DNA of 64,000 nt from Enterobacter cloacae subsp. cloacae ATCC 13047. GTDB taxonomy: Bacteria > Pseudomonadota > Gammaproteobacteria > Enterobacterales > Enterobacteriaceae. The DNA lies in contig NC_014121.1 of assembly GCF_000025565.1 (NCBI RefSeq), positions 1,302,001 to 1,366,000 on the forward strand. The letters are read 5' to 3'. Shown here in pieces: positions 35,756 to 43,207 of this stretch. A program made the translations under genes and the position numbers. Positions within the stretch are counted from its first letter, which is position 1, and the number at the start of each line of letters is the position of its first letter. The notes under the pieces are model-generated. The model ran no database searches and was not told where the DNA came from. It worked only from the letters and a program-made list of their open reading frames with translations.

Positions 35756-36059
35756 GACGATGAAAGGCAAACAGGCAATTCTGCGTTATCTCGAAACGCA
35801 CCGGACCTTCACCGCGAAGGATGTGGCCACAGAGTGTGGCATGACCATCAACTGCATCACGAAGAACGCTATCGATCTGGAGCGGGCCCGGAAGATTGTG
35901 CGGGTGAGCAAGGTCTGGCGAACGGTGACTTATCGCCTGGCGACTCCGGAAGAGCAGGATGGTACCGCGCGCAGCTGCACCAACGGAATATTTCAGGAGT
36001 GCCGCAACAGCCCGGCGATGAAGCGAGTATTGATGGTTTGGGGGAGGGTAGGGGTATGA
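35745..36059 (+). CDS. Winged-helix phage protein
   Basis: The 104-residue protein has an N-terminal HTH (QAILRYLETHRTFTAKDVAT, then ECGMTINCITKNAIDL). Its tail, IFQECRNSPAMKRVLMVWGR, occurs in several lambdoid proteins. It overlaps the helicase gene and follows AGGAGG. It probably binds DNA; the role is unknown. Confidence 0.7.
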   Translation: MSAKTMKGKQAILRYLETHRTFTAKDVATECGMTINCITKNAIDLERARKIVRVSKVWRTVTYRLATPEEQDGTARSCTNGIFQECRNSPAMKRVLMVWGRVGV

Positions 36060-36592
36060 AACAGAAATTTATCGAGTGGTTTACCAAGAACAACAACGGC
36101 TGCTCGCCAGCGATGGAAGACGACAGAAGCTTTGTCTACGAGATGACGCAGCACATGTTCGAAGCCTACCAGGCTGGCGTGGCAGAAGGTGAAGCCAGAT
36201 GCGCGACGCTGGCTGCGGAGTTGCGTGCAGTTGAAGCAATCCACGACGAGGCAGTGTTCATCACAGACGATCACTATGAGCAGTGCCCACCGGAGGTGCA
36301 GAAAATGATTCGTTCACTTGCTGTGCTGCAGATTCCTGCCTATCAGGCTTTCCTGACTGAAGTGCGCGCGCAGGGTGTGGATGAGTTTCTGAGAGGTAGC
36401 CAATTACCTTATCAAATTGCAACTGTGTTGGCTGATTACGACAACGTTGATGATGCAACGCTCCAGACCGTTATTTGGTCTGGGCAGCCGCCAGAGCCTG
36501 ACGGCGACGTTTGGCACCTCGAATATGTGTCTCGCGGTAACGCAATTGTGCGCGCTGTTTTGAAGGAGCTTCGCAAAGGAGTGCAGCAATGA
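36056..36592 (+). CDS. Phage protein with Ead/Ea-type segment
   Basis: The 178-residue protein (MKQKFIEWFTKNNNGCSPAM onward) contains AYQAFLTEVRAQGVDEFLRG, a segment shared among accessory proteins of the Ead/Ea22 group. The start at 36056 has GGGAGGG upstream and overlaps the previous stop. The function is unknown. Confidence 0.65.
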   Translation: MKQKFIEWFTKNNNGCSPAMEDDRSFVYEMTQHMFEAYQAGVAEGEARCATLAAELRAVEAIHDEAVFITDDHYEQCPPEVQKMIRSLAVLQIPAYQAFLTEVRAQGVDEFLRGSQLPYQIATVLADYDNVDDATLQTVIWSGQPPEPDGDVWHLEYVSRGNAIVRAVLKELRKGVQQ

Positions 36593-36819
36593 AACTTAAA
36601 ATGCACACGCCAGACGGATCGGTGATTGTCGAAAGTAACCTGGTAACGCAGTTCTACCCTGATTTTGATAGCGGCGGCGAACTGACCACCATCGAAACGG
36701 TATCGCCAACAGGAGAAACCTTCTCGGTGAAAGTAAAGCACTCGTTTATGCAGGTTACTGGCGCGCTGGCTACCGCCTGGAGCGTTGACGAGAAGAAAGC
36801 AGAAGGAGCCGCCCAATGA
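36589..36819 (+). CDS. Small phage protein, unknown
   Basis: The 76-residue beta-rich protein (MKLKMHTPDGSVIVESNLVT onward) has AAGGAG upstream and four-base overlaps with both neighbours. Confidence 0.6.
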   Translation: MKLKMHTPDGSVIVESNLVTQFYPDFDSGGELTTIETVSPTGETFSVKVKHSFMQVTGALATAWSVDEKKAEGAAQ

Positions 36820-37373
36820 GCAACATCGACAAACGCGCATTACGTGATAGCGCAGAAAGCACTATCGGCATTCTGGAAAACATTTCCGGGTTTGAACCTT
36901 CAGATATCGACGGCGACACCGTAGAGCTCCGCTTTGAAACTGAGGACGGTTTTGATACCGGTTGTGACGTGAGCATTGTTGACCAGTGCCAGAAAGCCGC
37001 AGATGTAGTTCGGGCGCTGCTGGATGAGCTGGAAGCCAAAGACAAGCAGATTGCTGAGCTGGAGAGCGACAACGCATACATCAGAAACCGCCACAAAGAA
37101 CTGGACCTGTTAATCGGTAAAAACATTCTGGTAATGCAGGCAGCAATCATCGAATGGCAGGGAACTGGGGACGCCAGAAAGGGGCTGGCATGGATTTATA
37201 ACACCCTGTTTGGCCCAGGCGAACTGCCGGACGAATCGGAGAAAGATGCCCAGGCCTATTTTGACCGTAAATATGCTCCTCTCGACGAAGAGCTCATGAA
37301 CCTTCACCGATGGTTCTGGGAGCAGAGCGAAGCTGAGCGCGCCGCCGCAGCCGGTAAAGGAGAGGCATCATGA
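36816..37373 (+). CDS. Ead/Ea22-like phage protein
   Basis: The 185-residue protein begins with the Ea22-like signature (MSNIDKRALRDSAESTIGIL). A coiled-coil stretch around DELEAKDKQIAELESDN (residues 71-87) follows, with a C-terminal FDRKYAPLDEELMNLHRWFW. The family is abundant in lambdoid phages and its function is not established. It is coupled to neighbours by ATGA overlaps. Confidence 0.75.
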   Translation: MSNIDKRALRDSAESTIGILENISGFEPSDIDGDTVELRFETEDGFDTGCDVSIVDQCQKAADVVRALLDELEAKDKQIAELESDNAYIRNRHKELDLLIGKNILVMQAAIIEWQGTGDARKGLAWIYNTLFGPGELPDESEKDAQAYFDRKYAPLDEELMNLHRWFWEQSEAERAAAAGKGEAS

Positions 37374-37996
37374 TCACCTTCACCAAAGAGCAGCTTATCG
37401 CTTCTGCGCACGCGCGTATTGAGTTTGCAGAAATGATGCTGGCAGGAGAGTTAGAGCCTCTCAAAGAACGCACATGGTCAATTGAACTGGAGCTGGCGCG
37501 TATCGCGCTGGCATCGCTCGAAGCGGAGCCTGTTGGTGAGGTTTCCGAGCAGCGTGATGGACTGGTTATGGACGGCACGGTAGACCTCGGTGGAGCATCA
37601 ACTCACCGAATTATTAAGGGAGCTAGCAAGATGAAACGGTTGCCGCTTGGCACGAAGTTTTACACCGCCCCGCCAGCGCCGGTATCTGTACCTGATGCGA
37701 TGGAAATGGATGATGACTTTGACAGCGCGTTTGAACACGGAAAAGCTGTCGGATGGAACGCCTGCCGCGCCGCCATTCTTCAGGGTGCCGATGGCAATTC
37801 TCCGGCGCACTCCGGTTGCCGCCCGGCGCAAAACTGCATCTCTCCGGCGCAATGCGGCAACTCTCCGGCGATTCCGGATGGTTGGGTGATGGTGCCAGAA
37901 GAACCCACCCATGAAATGCTTGAGGCTGGTGATGAACAATTCGGGACTTACGATGTGTATCGCCGGATGATAGCAGCATCACCGCAGCAGAAGTGA
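37370..37996 (+). CDS. Phage accessory protein with repetitive SPA linker
   Basis: The 208-residue protein has an N-terminal helix region (TFTKEQLIASAHARIEFAEM). A Cys/Pro-rich linker at residues 141-168 has the SPA tripeptide repeated, encoded by a TCTCCGGCG repeat. The C-terminus has PDGWVMVPEEPTHEMLEAGD, a module found in many phage proteins. It ends the Ea-type gene block. Confidence 0.65.
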   Translation: MITFTKEQLIASAHARIEFAEMMLAGELEPLKERTWSIELELARIALASLEAEPVGEVSEQRDGLVMDGTVDLGGASTHRIIKGASKMKRLPLGTKFYTAPPAPVSVPDAMEMDDDFDSAFEHGKAVGWNACRAAILQGADGNSPAHSGCRPAQNCISPAQCGNSPAIPDGWVMVPEEPTHEMLEAGDEQFGTYDVYRRMIAASPQQK

Positions 37997-37998
37997 TC

Positions 37999-38029
37999 TA
38001 TAATCCCCTCAAATAACCGAGGGGGTTTT
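37999..38029 (+). promoter_or_regulatory. Candidate promoter -10 and SD-covering hairpin
   Basis: TATAAT (37999-38004) is followed by CCCCTC (38005-38010), which can pair with GAGGGG (38019-38024). GAGGGG is the ribosome site of the next gene, and TTTT follows. The element could be a terminator, a translation block, or both. The -35 is weak (GCATCA). Confidence 0.45.
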
Positions 38030-38212
38030 ATGTCTAACGAAGAAATGACTCCAGCAGAAAAATATAAAGCTTCAATGAAAAGACATAAAAAGTTCTGGAG
38101 GAAATCACAAATTGCAAATGCGAAACGGTTTGATGCTGGAGAGGTTGAATCTGTTGATGGTTTTAGATCTCCTTATGAGACCAGAAAGAAGAGAGGGAGG
38201 ACTGCTGACTAA
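38030..38212 (+). CDS. Small basic phage protein
   Basis: The 60-residue, lysine/arginine-rich protein ([20 protein letters not shown] onward) is AT-richer than its neighbours. GAGGGGG lies four bases before the ATG. The stop shares a base with the next start (TAATG). Confidence 0.65.
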   Translation: MSNEEMTPAEKYKASMKRHKKFWRKSQIANAKRFDAGEVESVDGFRSPYETRKKRGRTAD

Positions 38213-38454
38213 TGTCTGACTGGAATATTGCTGCAAAGCCGCAGGAGGAGCGCGACAAGGTTAACGTTGACCTTGCAGCCTCCGGAGTCGCGTACAAAGA
38301 GCGCTTGAACATGCCGGTTATCGCTGAGGTGGTGATGCGTGAGCAGCCTGAGCATTTGCGTGATTACTTCCTTGAGCGCCTTAAGTTTTATCGTGAGAAG
38401 TCGATAACTTTGCCGAAAGGTAGCGATCCGGTTTACCTGAAACAGGATGACTAA
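38212..38454 (+). CDS. Small phage protein, unknown
   Basis: The 80-residue protein ([20 protein letters not shown] onward) is largely helical and acidic-basic mixed. It is coupled to the previous gene by TAATG. I know it only as a generic lambdoid accessory type. Confidence 0.6.
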   Translation: MSDWNIAAKPQEERDKVNVDLAASGVAYKERLNMPVIAEVVMREQPEHLRDYFLERLKFYREKSITLPKGSDPVYLKQDD

Positions 38455-38456
38455 AA

Positions 38457-38678
38457 ATGAAAGTTGCATTACTAAAGAACCCAAAAATCGTTATGGAAGC
38501 AGAATTCACTGACGGATCGCCGGAAAGGTTAGTTTTCCTCAAAGACCAAGTCACGGAAGTTATTTTTGACGGCGCCGCTGATGATGAGCTGTTCGAGTTT
38601 ATTTTCGATGAAAGAACAGCCAAGGGATTTTATTTCCATGACTTTGACGGAGAAAGATATACCTTCCTCGGAGAATAA
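38457..38678 (+). CDS. Small acidic phage protein, unknown
   Basis: The 73-residue acidic protein (MKVALLKNPKIVMEAEFTDG onward, with DGAADDELFEFIFDE) starts two bases after the previous stop. It is last of a three-gene AT-rich block. Confidence 0.6.
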   Translation: MKVALLKNPKIVMEAEFTDGSPERLVFLKDQVTEVIFDGAADDELFEFIFDERTAKGFYFHDFDGERYTFLGE

Positions 38679-38770
38679 TCAGCCTTTGATTTTCTGGAAT
38701 CAAACCGCCATAATCATGTCATCGGAGCCTGAACAACTTCGATGACTTCTGCGCATTTAAGGGGACTTAA

Positions 38771-38866
38771 ATGCGACCACAATCTGAACTCCTCACCTTG
38801 TCACAGATGCAGAAATGCACCTGCGATTTTCTGCATTCTGCGTTACCTCTTGGAGGTGGCGTATGA
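38771..38866 (+). CDS. Candidate 31-residue protein coupled to ninB
   Basis: MRPQSELLTLSQMQKCTCDF and LHSALPLGGGV make a short protein. AGGGG lies six bases before its ATG, and its TGA overlaps the ninB ATG. It may be a leader peptide that couples ninB translation. Confidence 0.5.
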   Translation: MRPQSELLTLSQMQKCTCDFLHSALPLGGGV

Positions 38867-39312
38867 AACAGCACTACTGCATCGTTAACGACACCGTTAA
38901 AGATAACCTCATCGCGTACATTCGCACCCTTCCAGTAAACCCTCGCACGCCGATGGTCGTTGAAGCCCGGGAAGAGACGCGCACTGACAAGCAAAACCGT
39001 TTGATGTGGCCGCTGCTGAAAGACCTGTCTGATCAGGTTGTCTGGCACGGCGAAAAGCTGAACCGCGAAGAGTGGAAGGACCTCATCACCGTTCTGGTGA
39101 ATCAGACCCAGGACCAGGAGCAGAAATCCGCGCCGGGCATCAACGGCGGCCGTGTTTATTTCGGCGTCCGCACATCCAAATCCAGCAAGCGCTACATGGT
39201 CGACGTCATCGAGGCGATTTACTGGTTCGGTACCGATCGCGGCGTGAAGTTCTCCGAAGCATCCAGTAAGCGCATCGCCTGGGCGCAAGAGTGGAGGGCT
39301 TCCCGTGGGTAA
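38863..39312 (+). CDS. ninB: NinB recombination mediator
   Basis: The 149-residue protein matches lambda NinB (Orf), which substitutes for RecFOR in loading recombinases on SSB-coated DNA. Recognised segments are LIAYIRTLPVNPRTPMVVEA, RTDKQNRLMWPLLKDLSDQV, and WHGEKLNREEWKDLI. The ATG at 38863 follows GGAGG. It is the first of the nin genes here. Confidence 0.9.
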   Translation: MKQHYCIVNDTVKDNLIAYIRTLPVNPRTPMVVEAREETRTDKQNRLMWPLLKDLSDQVVWHGEKLNREEWKDLITVLVNQTQDQEQKSAPGINGGRVYFGVRTSKSSKRYMVDVIEAIYWFGTDRGVKFSEASSKRIAWAQEWRASRG

Positions 39313-39475
39313 TCCTCTCGCACGCGTAATCACAAATCACATCTTCAACGTTCCGGCGCGCCGCAAGCGTAAGCCCGTGGTTAAGCCGTCCGACATCCCT
39401 ACCATGAAAGGCTACACCGCCCGCCTGGTAGATCAGAAATGGCTGCGTCTCGCGGCGAGGAGGAAACGTGCGTAA
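39305..39475 (+). CDS. ninE: NinE-like protein
   Basis: The 56-residue basic protein ends with KPSDIPTMKGYTARLVDQKW then LRLAARRKRA, matching the conserved C-terminal part of NinE. It starts with GTG after GGAGGG and overlaps ninB by eight bases and ninG by eight. The function is unknown. Confidence 0.75.
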   Translation: MGNPLARVITNHIFNVPARRKRKPVVKPSDIPTMKGYTARLVDQKWLRLAARRKRA

Positions 39476-40100
39476 GCCATCCCGCCGTAAGTGCAAAGTA
39501 TGCGGTGAATACTTCGTGCCGAAAATCCACGACATCAGGATCCGCTGGTGCTGCCCGGAGCACGGCGCAATCCTCGCTATGGAAGAGCGCGAGAAGGAGA
39601 AGGTTAAAGCAGCGGCCAAACGTATCAAGGAGCGCAAAGAGAAAGAGCGCGCGGATCGCCGGGACCTGAAAGCGAGAAAGGTGGCGCTAAAAACGAAACC
39701 TCAGTGGAGAGCTGAAGCGCAGGCGGCTTTCAACCGGTACGTCCGTCTCAGGGATGCTGGTAAGCCGTGCATCAGCTGCGGCAGGCTGCCGGAGCAGAAG
39801 TTTGGCGGAACCATGGACTGCGGCCACTACCGCACCCGCGGCGCAGCGGCGCACCTCGCTTTCAACCTTCACAATACCGCAGCCCAGTGTGTCTATTGCA
39901 ACCGGGATCGGGACGGCGCGCAAAAGGCATTCGAGCAGGGCCTTATTGAGCGCATCGGTGCCGAAAAAGTTGAGGCGATAAACAACGATAATTCCGTCCG
40001 CCGGTTCGACATCCCATACCTGCAGCGCATCAAATCCATTTTCACACGCAAAGCCCGCGCGCTGGAAAAACGCCGGGCCCGCCGACAGGAGGCCGCATGA
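39468..40100 (+). CDS. ninG: NinG/Rap recombination protein
   Basis: The 210-residue protein has an N-terminal zinc cluster (CKVCGEYFVP and WCCPEHG) and a basic helix. The catalytic region has CISCGRLPEQKFGGTMDCGH and CVYCNRDRDGAQKAFEQGL. Lambda Rap is a Holliday junction and D-loop endonuclease that assists Red recombination. The GTG start follows GAGGAGG. Confidence 0.92.
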   Translation: MRKPSRRKCKVCGEYFVPKIHDIRIRWCCPEHGAILAMEEREKEKVKAAAKRIKERKEKERADRRDLKARKVALKTKPQWRAEAQAAFNRYVRLRDAGKPCISCGRLPEQKFGGTMDCGHYRTRGAAAHLAFNLHNTAAQCVYCNRDRDGAQKAFEQGLIERIGAEKVEAINNDNSVRRFDIPYLQRIKSIFTRKARALEKRRARRQEAA

Positions 40101-40213
40101 ACCACACCGACTTCCTCCGGTACCAGGCAGAAAGCGTTAAGCGCGCCAAGCTGCCGCCAGTAGCAAAGCACAGCCAGACCAAAACCAACCAGCCACATAA
40201 GGAAGCCGCATGA
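40097..40213 (+). CDS. Small basic phage protein between ninG and Q
   Basis: The 38-residue frame MNHTDFLRYQAESVKRAKLP continues to NQPHKEAA. It overlaps both ninG and Q by ATGA and has AGGAGG before its ATG, so it is probably translated. The function is unknown. Confidence 0.6.
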   Translation: MNHTDFLRYQAESVKRAKLPPVAKHSQTKTNQPHKEAA

Positions 40214-40887
40214 ACAGTCAGCAACTGGAATACGTACGTCAGCAGCTCATTGTGGCGACCGCAGATCTGAGCGGGGCGACGAAAGGGCAGTTGGTGGCCT
40301 TCTCCGAGCACGCGCAATTCACCGCGACCGCGCGCAGCCGGGGGCGTAAGAAAATCACTGACCCGGTCACCGGCCGAAAAGTTAACCCTGACGGCCCGGC
40401 AATGAGCGGTAGCCAGTCTCGCGCCAAGGGATCGTCAATCGCGCTGGTGGGGCCGGTTGAGTTCGTTACCGCATCCTGGCGCCGCGCTGTCCTGTCGCTT
40501 GAAGACCACCAGAAAGCATGGCTGCTGTGGAACTACAGCGAGAACATCCGGTTCGAGTACCAGGTGGCGATCACTCAGTGGGCTTGGGCTGAGTTCCGGG
40601 AGCACCTCGGCGCGAAGAAGGTGGCCGGAAAAACGATGGAGCGGCTGAAGAAGCTGATATGGCTGGCAGCGCAGGACGTCAAAGCGGAGCTGGCAGGGCG
40701 TGAGACGTATGAATATCATGCGTTGGCGGAGCTGGTGGGCGTGGCTAAATCCACCTGGACAGAAACGTATCTGCCTCACTGGCTGGCTATGCGTAACAGC
40801 TTTAAGCGGCTCGATAGCGGTGCGCTTATCTCCGTAACGCGATCACGTTCACAACAAAAGGCGACAAACTCAGAGGCTCAAAAATGA
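40210..40887 (+). CDS. Q: Late antiterminator Q
   Basis: The 225-residue protein matches the phage Q antitermination family of the P22/82-like type (AWLLWNYSENIRFEYQVAIT, then QWAWAEFREHLGAKKVAGKT, and a C-terminal HTH-like YHALAELVGVAKSTWTETYL). Q modifies RNA polymerase at the late promoter so that it reads through terminators into lysis and head genes. Its stop overlaps the start of the inserted HNH gene. Confidence 0.85.
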   Translation: MNSQQLEYVRQQLIVATADLSGATKGQLVAFSEHAQFTATARSRGRKKITDPVTGRKVNPDGPAMSGSQSRAKGSSIALVGPVEFVTASWRRAVLSLEDHQKAWLLWNYSENIRFEYQVAITQWAWAEFREHLGAKKVAGKTMERLKKLIWLAAQDVKAELAGRETYEYHALAELVGVAKSTWTETYLPHWLAMRNSFKRLDSGALISVTRSRSQQKATNSEAQK

Positions 40888-41369
40888 AAAAGATTAACCA
40901 GAGCACGTTAAAAGAGCTTCTAAGTTATGACGAGAAGACGGGCGTATTTACGTGGATAAAAAAACGTCAGAATGTAGTGGTAGGAAGAGTGGCTGGGCAT
41001 ATAGATAGACTTGGTTACGAGAGGATAACCATTTCAGGAAAAATATATCTCTCCCATCGTTTAGCATGGCTTTATGTTCATGGATATTTGCCGGAAAAAG
41101 AGATAGATCACATAAACAGAATAAGAAATGACAACAGGATTGCCAATCTAAGAGAGGCAACCAGCCAACTAAACTCCCTCAACACTGGCATGTACAAAAA
41201 CAACACATCAGGAAGCAAGGGCATTTACTTCAACAAGAAGGCCAAAAAGTGGCAGGCTCAAATTCTTATAGACGGAAAGCGCGAGTACTTAGGTCTCTAC
41301 GATGATGTAAAAAGAGCGGATATAGCATACAGAATTGCTAATCACTTCAGGCTTGCAAAACCGAACTGA
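40884..41369 (+). CDS. HNH-AP2 homing-type endonuclease, second copy of the class
   Basis: The 161-residue protein has the HNH core (LSHRLAWLYVHGYLPEKEID, then HINRIRNDNRIANLRE). A C-terminal AP2-like domain follows (GSKGIYFNKKAKKWQAQILI). It is clearly AT-richer than Q and the lysis genes. It lies exactly between Q and the late promoter, so it looks like a mobile insertion. The last 17 bases overlap the -35 of that promoter. Confidence 0.88.
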   Translation: MKKINQSTLKELLSYDEKTGVFTWIKKRQNVVVGRVAGHIDRLGYERITISGKIYLSHRLAWLYVHGYLPEKEIDHINRIRNDNRIANLREATSQLNSLNTGMYKNNTSGSKGIYFNKKAKKWQAQILIDGKREYLGLYDDVKRADIAYRIANHFRLAKPN

Positions 41370-41381
41370 AACGCATATATT
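41353..41381 (+). promoter_or_regulatory. Candidate late promoter PR'
   Basis: TTGCAA (41353-41358), 17 bases, TATATT (41376-41381), followed by a terminator about 50-75 bases downstream. This is the arrangement used by Q-controlled late promoters. The -35 is inside the end of the HNH gene. Confidence 0.6.
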
Positions 41382-41434
41382 TCATGTAAATCTGATATCG
41401 TCGCCATAGCTTCGTAGGTCGACATAGAATTAAG

Positions 41435-41461
41435 AGCCTCGCCATCGTGCGGGGCTTTTTC
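41435..41461 (+). terminator. Terminator below the late promoter (tR'-like)
   Basis: AGCCTCGC, a six-base loop, GCGGGGCT, then TTTTT. Transcripts from PR' should stop here unless Q acts. Confidence 0.75.
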
Positions 41462-41467
41462 GTTTCA

Positions 41468-41542
41468 GGGTCAGAAGCACAGCGGTTGTGCGTTCGGCTG
41501 TTAACCGAATGGTCGAAGGTTCGAATCCTTCCTGTCCCGCCA
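41468..41542 (+). tRNA. Phage tRNA-Asn(GUU)
   Basis: A 75-base cloverleaf with CCA. The D stem is GCAC/GTGC, the anticodon stem is TTCGG/CCGAA with loop CTGTTAA (anticodon GTT), and the T stem is GAAGG/CCTTC. The acceptor stem GGGTCAG/CTGTCCC has one T-T mismatch at position 4. Confidence 0.85.
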
Positions 41543-41547
41543 ATTCT

Positions 41548-41621
41548 GCATCTGTCGTAGTTTGGGAATTACGTCTGGCTTCCAACCAGAAGATGCGGGT
41601 TCGATCCCGCCAGATGCTCCA
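41548..41621 (+). tRNA. Phage tRNA-Gly(UCC), slightly degenerate
   Basis: A 74-base cloverleaf with CCA. The acceptor stem GCATCTG/CAGATGC is perfect, and the anticodon loop is CTTCCAA (TCC). The T stem is GCGGG/CCCGC with a loop of only six bases (TTCGAT) instead of seven. Function is therefore uncertain. Confidence 0.8.
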
Positions 41622-41626
41622 AATTC

Positions 41627-41701
41627 GCCGGTCTAGTTCAGTGGCAGAACGGCAGCCTTGTAAGTTGCGCGTCAGAGGTTCGATTCCTTTGCCCGGCACC
41701 A
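41627..41701 (+). tRNA. Phage tRNA-Thr(UGU)
   Basis: A 75-base cloverleaf with CCA. The anticodon loop is CTTGTAA (TGT) and the D arm is GTTC/GAAC. The acceptor stem GCCGGTC/GCCCGGC has a mismatch at position 6. It reads ACA and probably ACG. Confidence 0.85.
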
Positions 41702-41758
41702 GAACCCACTACCTGGGACCCTTCGGCCAGAGAGCCGACATTGCCTTACCCTCATCTT

Positions 41759-41782
41759 CCTGGCTTGTCGCCAGGTTTTTTA
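41759..41782 (+). terminator. Terminator after the tRNA cluster
   Basis: CCTGGC, loop TTGTC, GCCAGG, then six T, before the holin gene. Confidence 0.85.
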
Positions 41783-41889
41783 TTCCAGGCCCCGGGAACC
41801 ATCCTCGACATGCCTTCTTGTTAAATCGTCCCGAGGGCCTGACCCTTTTCAAACACACACAGCACCCGCTAACTACGCGAGGTGAGAGC

Positions 41890-42114
41890 ATGTATCGCAT
41901 GGAAAAAATAACCACTGGTGCTGCCTATGGCGCTTCAGCCGGGAGCATCCTAAACGGCATGCTTAATGCCTACAGCCCCGAGCAGTGGAACGCTATCGGC
42001 GTGCTGGTGGGTATCATCATTGCCGTACTGACGTATCTGACAAACCTCTATTTCAAGATCCGCGAAGACAACCGCCGTAGCAGGAGCCGAGATGAACCCA
42101 ACATTGAGGAATAA
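41890..42114 (+). CDS. S: Class II pinholin with dual start, phage 21 S type
   Basis: The 74-residue protein matches phage 21 holin. The first membrane segment, [18 protein letters not shown], is of the signal-anchor-release type with small residues. The second is [20 protein letters not shown], followed by the basic tail [12 protein letters not shown]. Two starts are present, MYRMEKI at 41890 and MEKI at 41899, as in the 21 holin/antiholin pair. It depolarises the membrane to activate the SAR endolysin. Confidence 0.92.
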   Translation: MYRMEKITTGAAYGASAGSILNGMLNAYSPEQWNAIGVLVGIIIAVLTYLTNLYFKIREDNRRSRSRDEPNIEE

Positions 42115-42586
42115 GCTGGTGGGTGCCATTGTTGGCGGATCCGGAGCAATCACGATTGCTGCAGTAATGCTGGGCAATGCGGATGGACTGGAAGGGCGGC
42201 GCTATTACGCCTATCAGGATGTGGTCGGCGTCTGGACTGTTTGCGATGGGCACACCGGTACCGACATTCGCCGCGGTCACCGCTACACCGACAAAGAATG
42301 CGATAACCTTTTGAAGTCGGATCTGCGAAAAGTGGCAGATTCCATCGACCCGCTGATCAAGGTTCGTATCCCTGAGCCTACCCGTGCAGCGCTTTACTCC
42401 TTTACCTACAACGTTGGCTCTGGTGCTTTTGCCAGCTCGACGCTGCTGAAGAAGCTTAACTCCGGTGATGTTCCGGGTGCATGCAAAGAACTGCAGCGCT
42501 GGACGTATGCCGGTGGCAAGCAGTGGAAGGGGCTTATCACCCGGCGCGAGATTGAGCGTGAAGTTTGTGAGTGGGGCCAGAAATGA
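42092..42586 (+). CDS. R: SAR endolysin (lysozyme, GH24)
   Basis: The 164-residue muramidase has an N-terminal signal-anchor-release segment ([20 protein letters not shown], residues 9-28) and the catalytic triad region [23 protein letters not shown] with Glu, Asp and Thr. It is exported by Sec, held in the membrane, and released when the pinholin fires. It overlaps the holin gene by 23 bases. Confidence 0.95.
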   Translation: MNPTLRNKLVGAIVGGSGAITIAAVMLGNADGLEGRRYYAYQDVVGVWTVCDGHTGTDIRRGHRYTDKECDNLLKSDLRKVADSIDPLIKVRIPEPTRAALYSFTYNVGSGAFASSTLLKKLNSGDVPGACKELQRWTYAGGKQWKGLITRREIEREVCEWGQK

Positions 42587-43044
42587 GCCGATTAACAGCC
42601 ATCATCAGTGCTGTCGTTATCTGCCTGCTGGTTTCCATGGCTTGGGCGATTAACCACTACCGCGACAACGCCATCACCTACAAGGACCAGCGCGACAAGG
42701 CGACCGAGAATCTCCGCCTGGCTAACGACACCATCAAAGATATGCAGGTGCGCCAGCGGGATGTCGCTGCGCTGGATGCCAAATACACGAAGGAGTTAGC
42801 TGATGCGCAAACTGAGAATGACAGGCTTCGTGCTGATGTTGTCGCTGGTAAGCGTCGGCTGCAAATCGCCGCCACCTGCTCCAGAGACGAAACCACCGGA
42901 GCCTCCGGCCTGGTTGATGGCTCAAGCCCTCGACTTACAGCAGATGCTGAACTCAATTATTGGCGTCTCAGAGACGGGATCGCCGCCGTCACAAAGCAAC
43001 TGACCGGCCTGCAGGAATACGTTCGGACTCAGTGCCTGAAATAA
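42583..43044 (+). CDS. Rz: Inner membrane spanin Rz
   Basis: The 153-residue i-spanin has one N-terminal membrane anchor ([20 protein letters not shown]). A long coiled-coil periplasmic domain rich in K, D and E heptads follows. With Rz1 it fuses inner and outer membranes at lysis. The ATG at 42583 overlaps the endolysin stop. Confidence 0.92.
   Translation: MSRLTAIISAVVICLLVSMAWAINHYRDNAITYKDQRDKATENLRLANDTIKDMQVRQRDVAALDAKYTKELADAQTENDRLRADVVAGKRRLQIAATCSRDETTGASGLVDGSSPRLTADAELNYWRLRDGIAAVTKQLTGLQEYVRTQCLK
42803..43003 (+). CDS. Rz1: Outer membrane spanin Rz1, nested in Rz
   Basis: The 66-residue lipoprotein is encoded in the +1 frame wholly inside Rz. The lipobox is LVSVGC (cysteine near residue 20). 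The mature part is proline-rich ([17 protein letters not shown]), as all o-spanins are. It is anchored in the outer membrane and binds Rz. Confidence 0.92.
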   Translation: MRKLRMTGFVLMLSLVSVGCKSPPPAPETKPPEPPAWLMAQALDLQQMLNSIIGVSETGSPPSQSN

Positions 43045-43057
43045 TACGGAGGTGAGC

Positions 43058-43132
43058 ATGTATTCGTATGGCGAAAGACCGCCTACGCATTCCACACTGC
43101 AATGCCGGGGTCATGCATCCGTTACCACATGA
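43058..43132 (+). CDS. Candidate 24-residue peptide after Rz
   Basis: MYSYGERPPTHSTLQCRGHA and SVTT, with GGAGGT four bases before the ATG. The strong ribosome site is the only support. Confidence 0.3.
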   Translation: MYSYGERPPTHSTLQCRGHASVTT

Positions 43133-43139
43133 ATAACCA

Positions 43140-43164
43140 AGCCTCGCAATAGCGGGGCTTTTTC
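43140..43164 (+). terminator. Terminator after the lysis genes
   Basis: AGCCTCGC, loop AATA, GCGGGGCT, then TTTTT. The stem is nearly the same as at 41435. Confidence 0.8.
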
Positions 43165-43207
43165 ATGCGCATCTCACGCGCACATCAACGAGAGCCTTTC
43201 AGTAAGC

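Noticed and set aside
41488-42114. Long 208-residue frame across the tRNA genes into the holin
   Set aside because: It reads through tRNA sequence; only the last 74 codons form the real holin gene.
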